Source of the DNA: Planctomycetota bacterium
GTDB taxonomy: Bacteria > Planctomycetota > UBA1135 > JALUZX01
DNA length: 5,165 nt
Direction of reading: 5' to 3'
Assembly (NCBI GenBank): GCA_027011425.1
Contig: JALUZX010000826.1
Location: forward strand, 1-5,165
A program made the translations under genes and the position numbers. The notes below the pieces were generated by a model. The model was not told where the DNA came from. It did not search any database and worked only from the letters and a program-made list of their open reading frames with translations. Positions 4,688-5,165 of this stretch are shown piece by piece (position 1 is the stretch's first letter; the number at the start of each line of letters is the position of its first letter).

Positions 4688-5165
4688 CTACAGGTAGTCG
4701 GGCTCGCTGCCGGGCTTCCACTTGATGTTGCACCCTGCGCTGGGCCTCTGCTCCTCCGGCAGGGGACGCCCCTCCAGAAGAGCGTCCAGGACGGCCCGGA
4801 TGTCCTCTCCCGTGACGGGAACGTCGCTCCCGGGCCTGGAGGAGTCCATCTGGCCCCGGTAGACCAGCTCGAAGTCCCCGTCGAAGAGGAAGAAATCCGG
4901 CGTGCAGGCCGCCTTGTAGGCCTTGGCCGTCTCCTGGGTCTCGTCGAAGAGGTAGGGAAAAGGATAACCGTATTTTTCCTTGTCCTCCTTCATCCTCTCC
5001 GGGCTGTCCTGGGGGTAGTTCTCCACGTCGTTGGAATTGATCCCCACCATGGCCACCCCCTTGGGCATGTAGTCCCGCCCCAGGGCGGCCAGGCCCTCCT
5101 TCACGTGGATCACGTAGGGACAGTGGTTGCACATGAAGACCACCAGGAGGGCCTTGGCCCCCCTG
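4688..5165 (-). CDS. Prx-like1 / thioredoxin-fold redox protein (N-terminus cut by window edge)
   Basis: The frame runs from the right edge (first whole codon 5164-5162) to TAG at 4690-4688, giving 158 visible residues; perhaps 25-40 N-terminal residues lie outside. The true start is therefore not in the window, and the GTG at 5143 is internal. After the strand ALLVVF comes the active-site-like CNHCPYV (visible residues 12-18). Next are INSNDVENYPQDSPE (42-56), the FDETQETAKAY stretch (73-83), ACTPDFFLFD (86-95) with the cis-proline position, and the diagnostic C-terminus GCNIKWKPGSEPDY (144-157). This combination marks the Prx-like1 family of AhpC/TSA-thioredoxin proteins, with a CxxC site plus C87 and C145. 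Family members are presumed thiol oxidoreductases or peroxidases; substrates are not established. It is convergent with the rubrerythrin-like gene. Confidence 0.9.
   Translation of the reverse strand, partial: RGAKALLVVFMCNHCPYVIHVKEGLAALGRDYMPKGVAMVGINSNDVENYPQDSPERMKEDKEKYGYPFPYLFDETQETAKAYKAACTPDFFLFDGDFELVYRGQMDSSRPGSDVPVTGEDIRAVLDALLEGRPLPEEQRPSAGCNIKWKPGSEPDYL

Noticed and set aside
5141..5143. GTG at 5143 as the start of the Prx-like gene.
   Set aside because: The frame continues to the window edge with family-like residues (AKALLV) before it, and the active-site CNHC would lie implausibly close to the N-terminus.
1..5165. A defence system, mobile element, CRISPR array or biosynthetic cluster.
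   Set aside because: No transposase, integrase, nuclease, repeat-spacer pattern, attachment-site-like direct repeat or compositional island was seen; all genes share similar codon use.

Overview
The window is a compact, gene-dense stretch of high-GC bacterial chromosome. Seven protein genes are supported, two of them cut by the window edges. I see no rRNA, tRNA, CRISPR array or insertion sequence. The gene set is mostly housekeeping (pantothenate, folate and phospholipid synthesis, a membrane glycosyltransferase, a ferritin-like protein and a thioredoxin-fold protein). Codon choice leans to CTC, CCC, GGG and AGG, and TTG is a likely start in one gene. This suggests a GC-rich Gram-negative-type bacterium. 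A rubrerythrin-family protein hints at low-oxygen or peroxide-exposed life. I cannot name the phylum from the sequence with confidence.

Left half, minus strand, transcribed right to left: a YjbQ/UPF0047 family gene (2527-2108), a phosphatidylserine synthase pssA (about 2030-1170), folK (1162-725) and panC (755 to beyond position 1). The gaps are small (7 bp between pssA and folK) and folK overlaps panC by 31 bp, so these look like one operon. It joins cofactor genes (folate, pantothenate, possibly thiamine) with a lipid head-group enzyme. Just before yjbQ there is a 7-codon mini-ORF with a perfect AGGAGG ribosome site, and its stop codon overlaps the yjbQ start as ATGA. A TTGACA box lies about 70 bp further upstream.

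Middle, plus strand: a membrane-anchored family 2 glycosyltransferase (2765-3952) diverges from the operon across 237 bp. It carries the full set of catalytic motifs, but there are no polysaccharide genes beside it to suggest a substrate.

Right half: a 231-bp non-coding stretch (3953-4183) is rich in hairpins, including a terminator-like stem that overlaps a competing stem. It leads into a rubredoxin-less, cysteine-free rubrerythrin-like gene (4184-4684, plus). That gene meets a Prx-like1/thioredoxin-fold gene (5165-4688, minus, N-terminus cut) tail to tail, with 3 bp between the stop codons.

No clearly new multi-gene system is visible. The most unusual signals are regulatory: the mini-ORF in front of yjbQ and the structured leader in front of the rubrerythrin-like gene.
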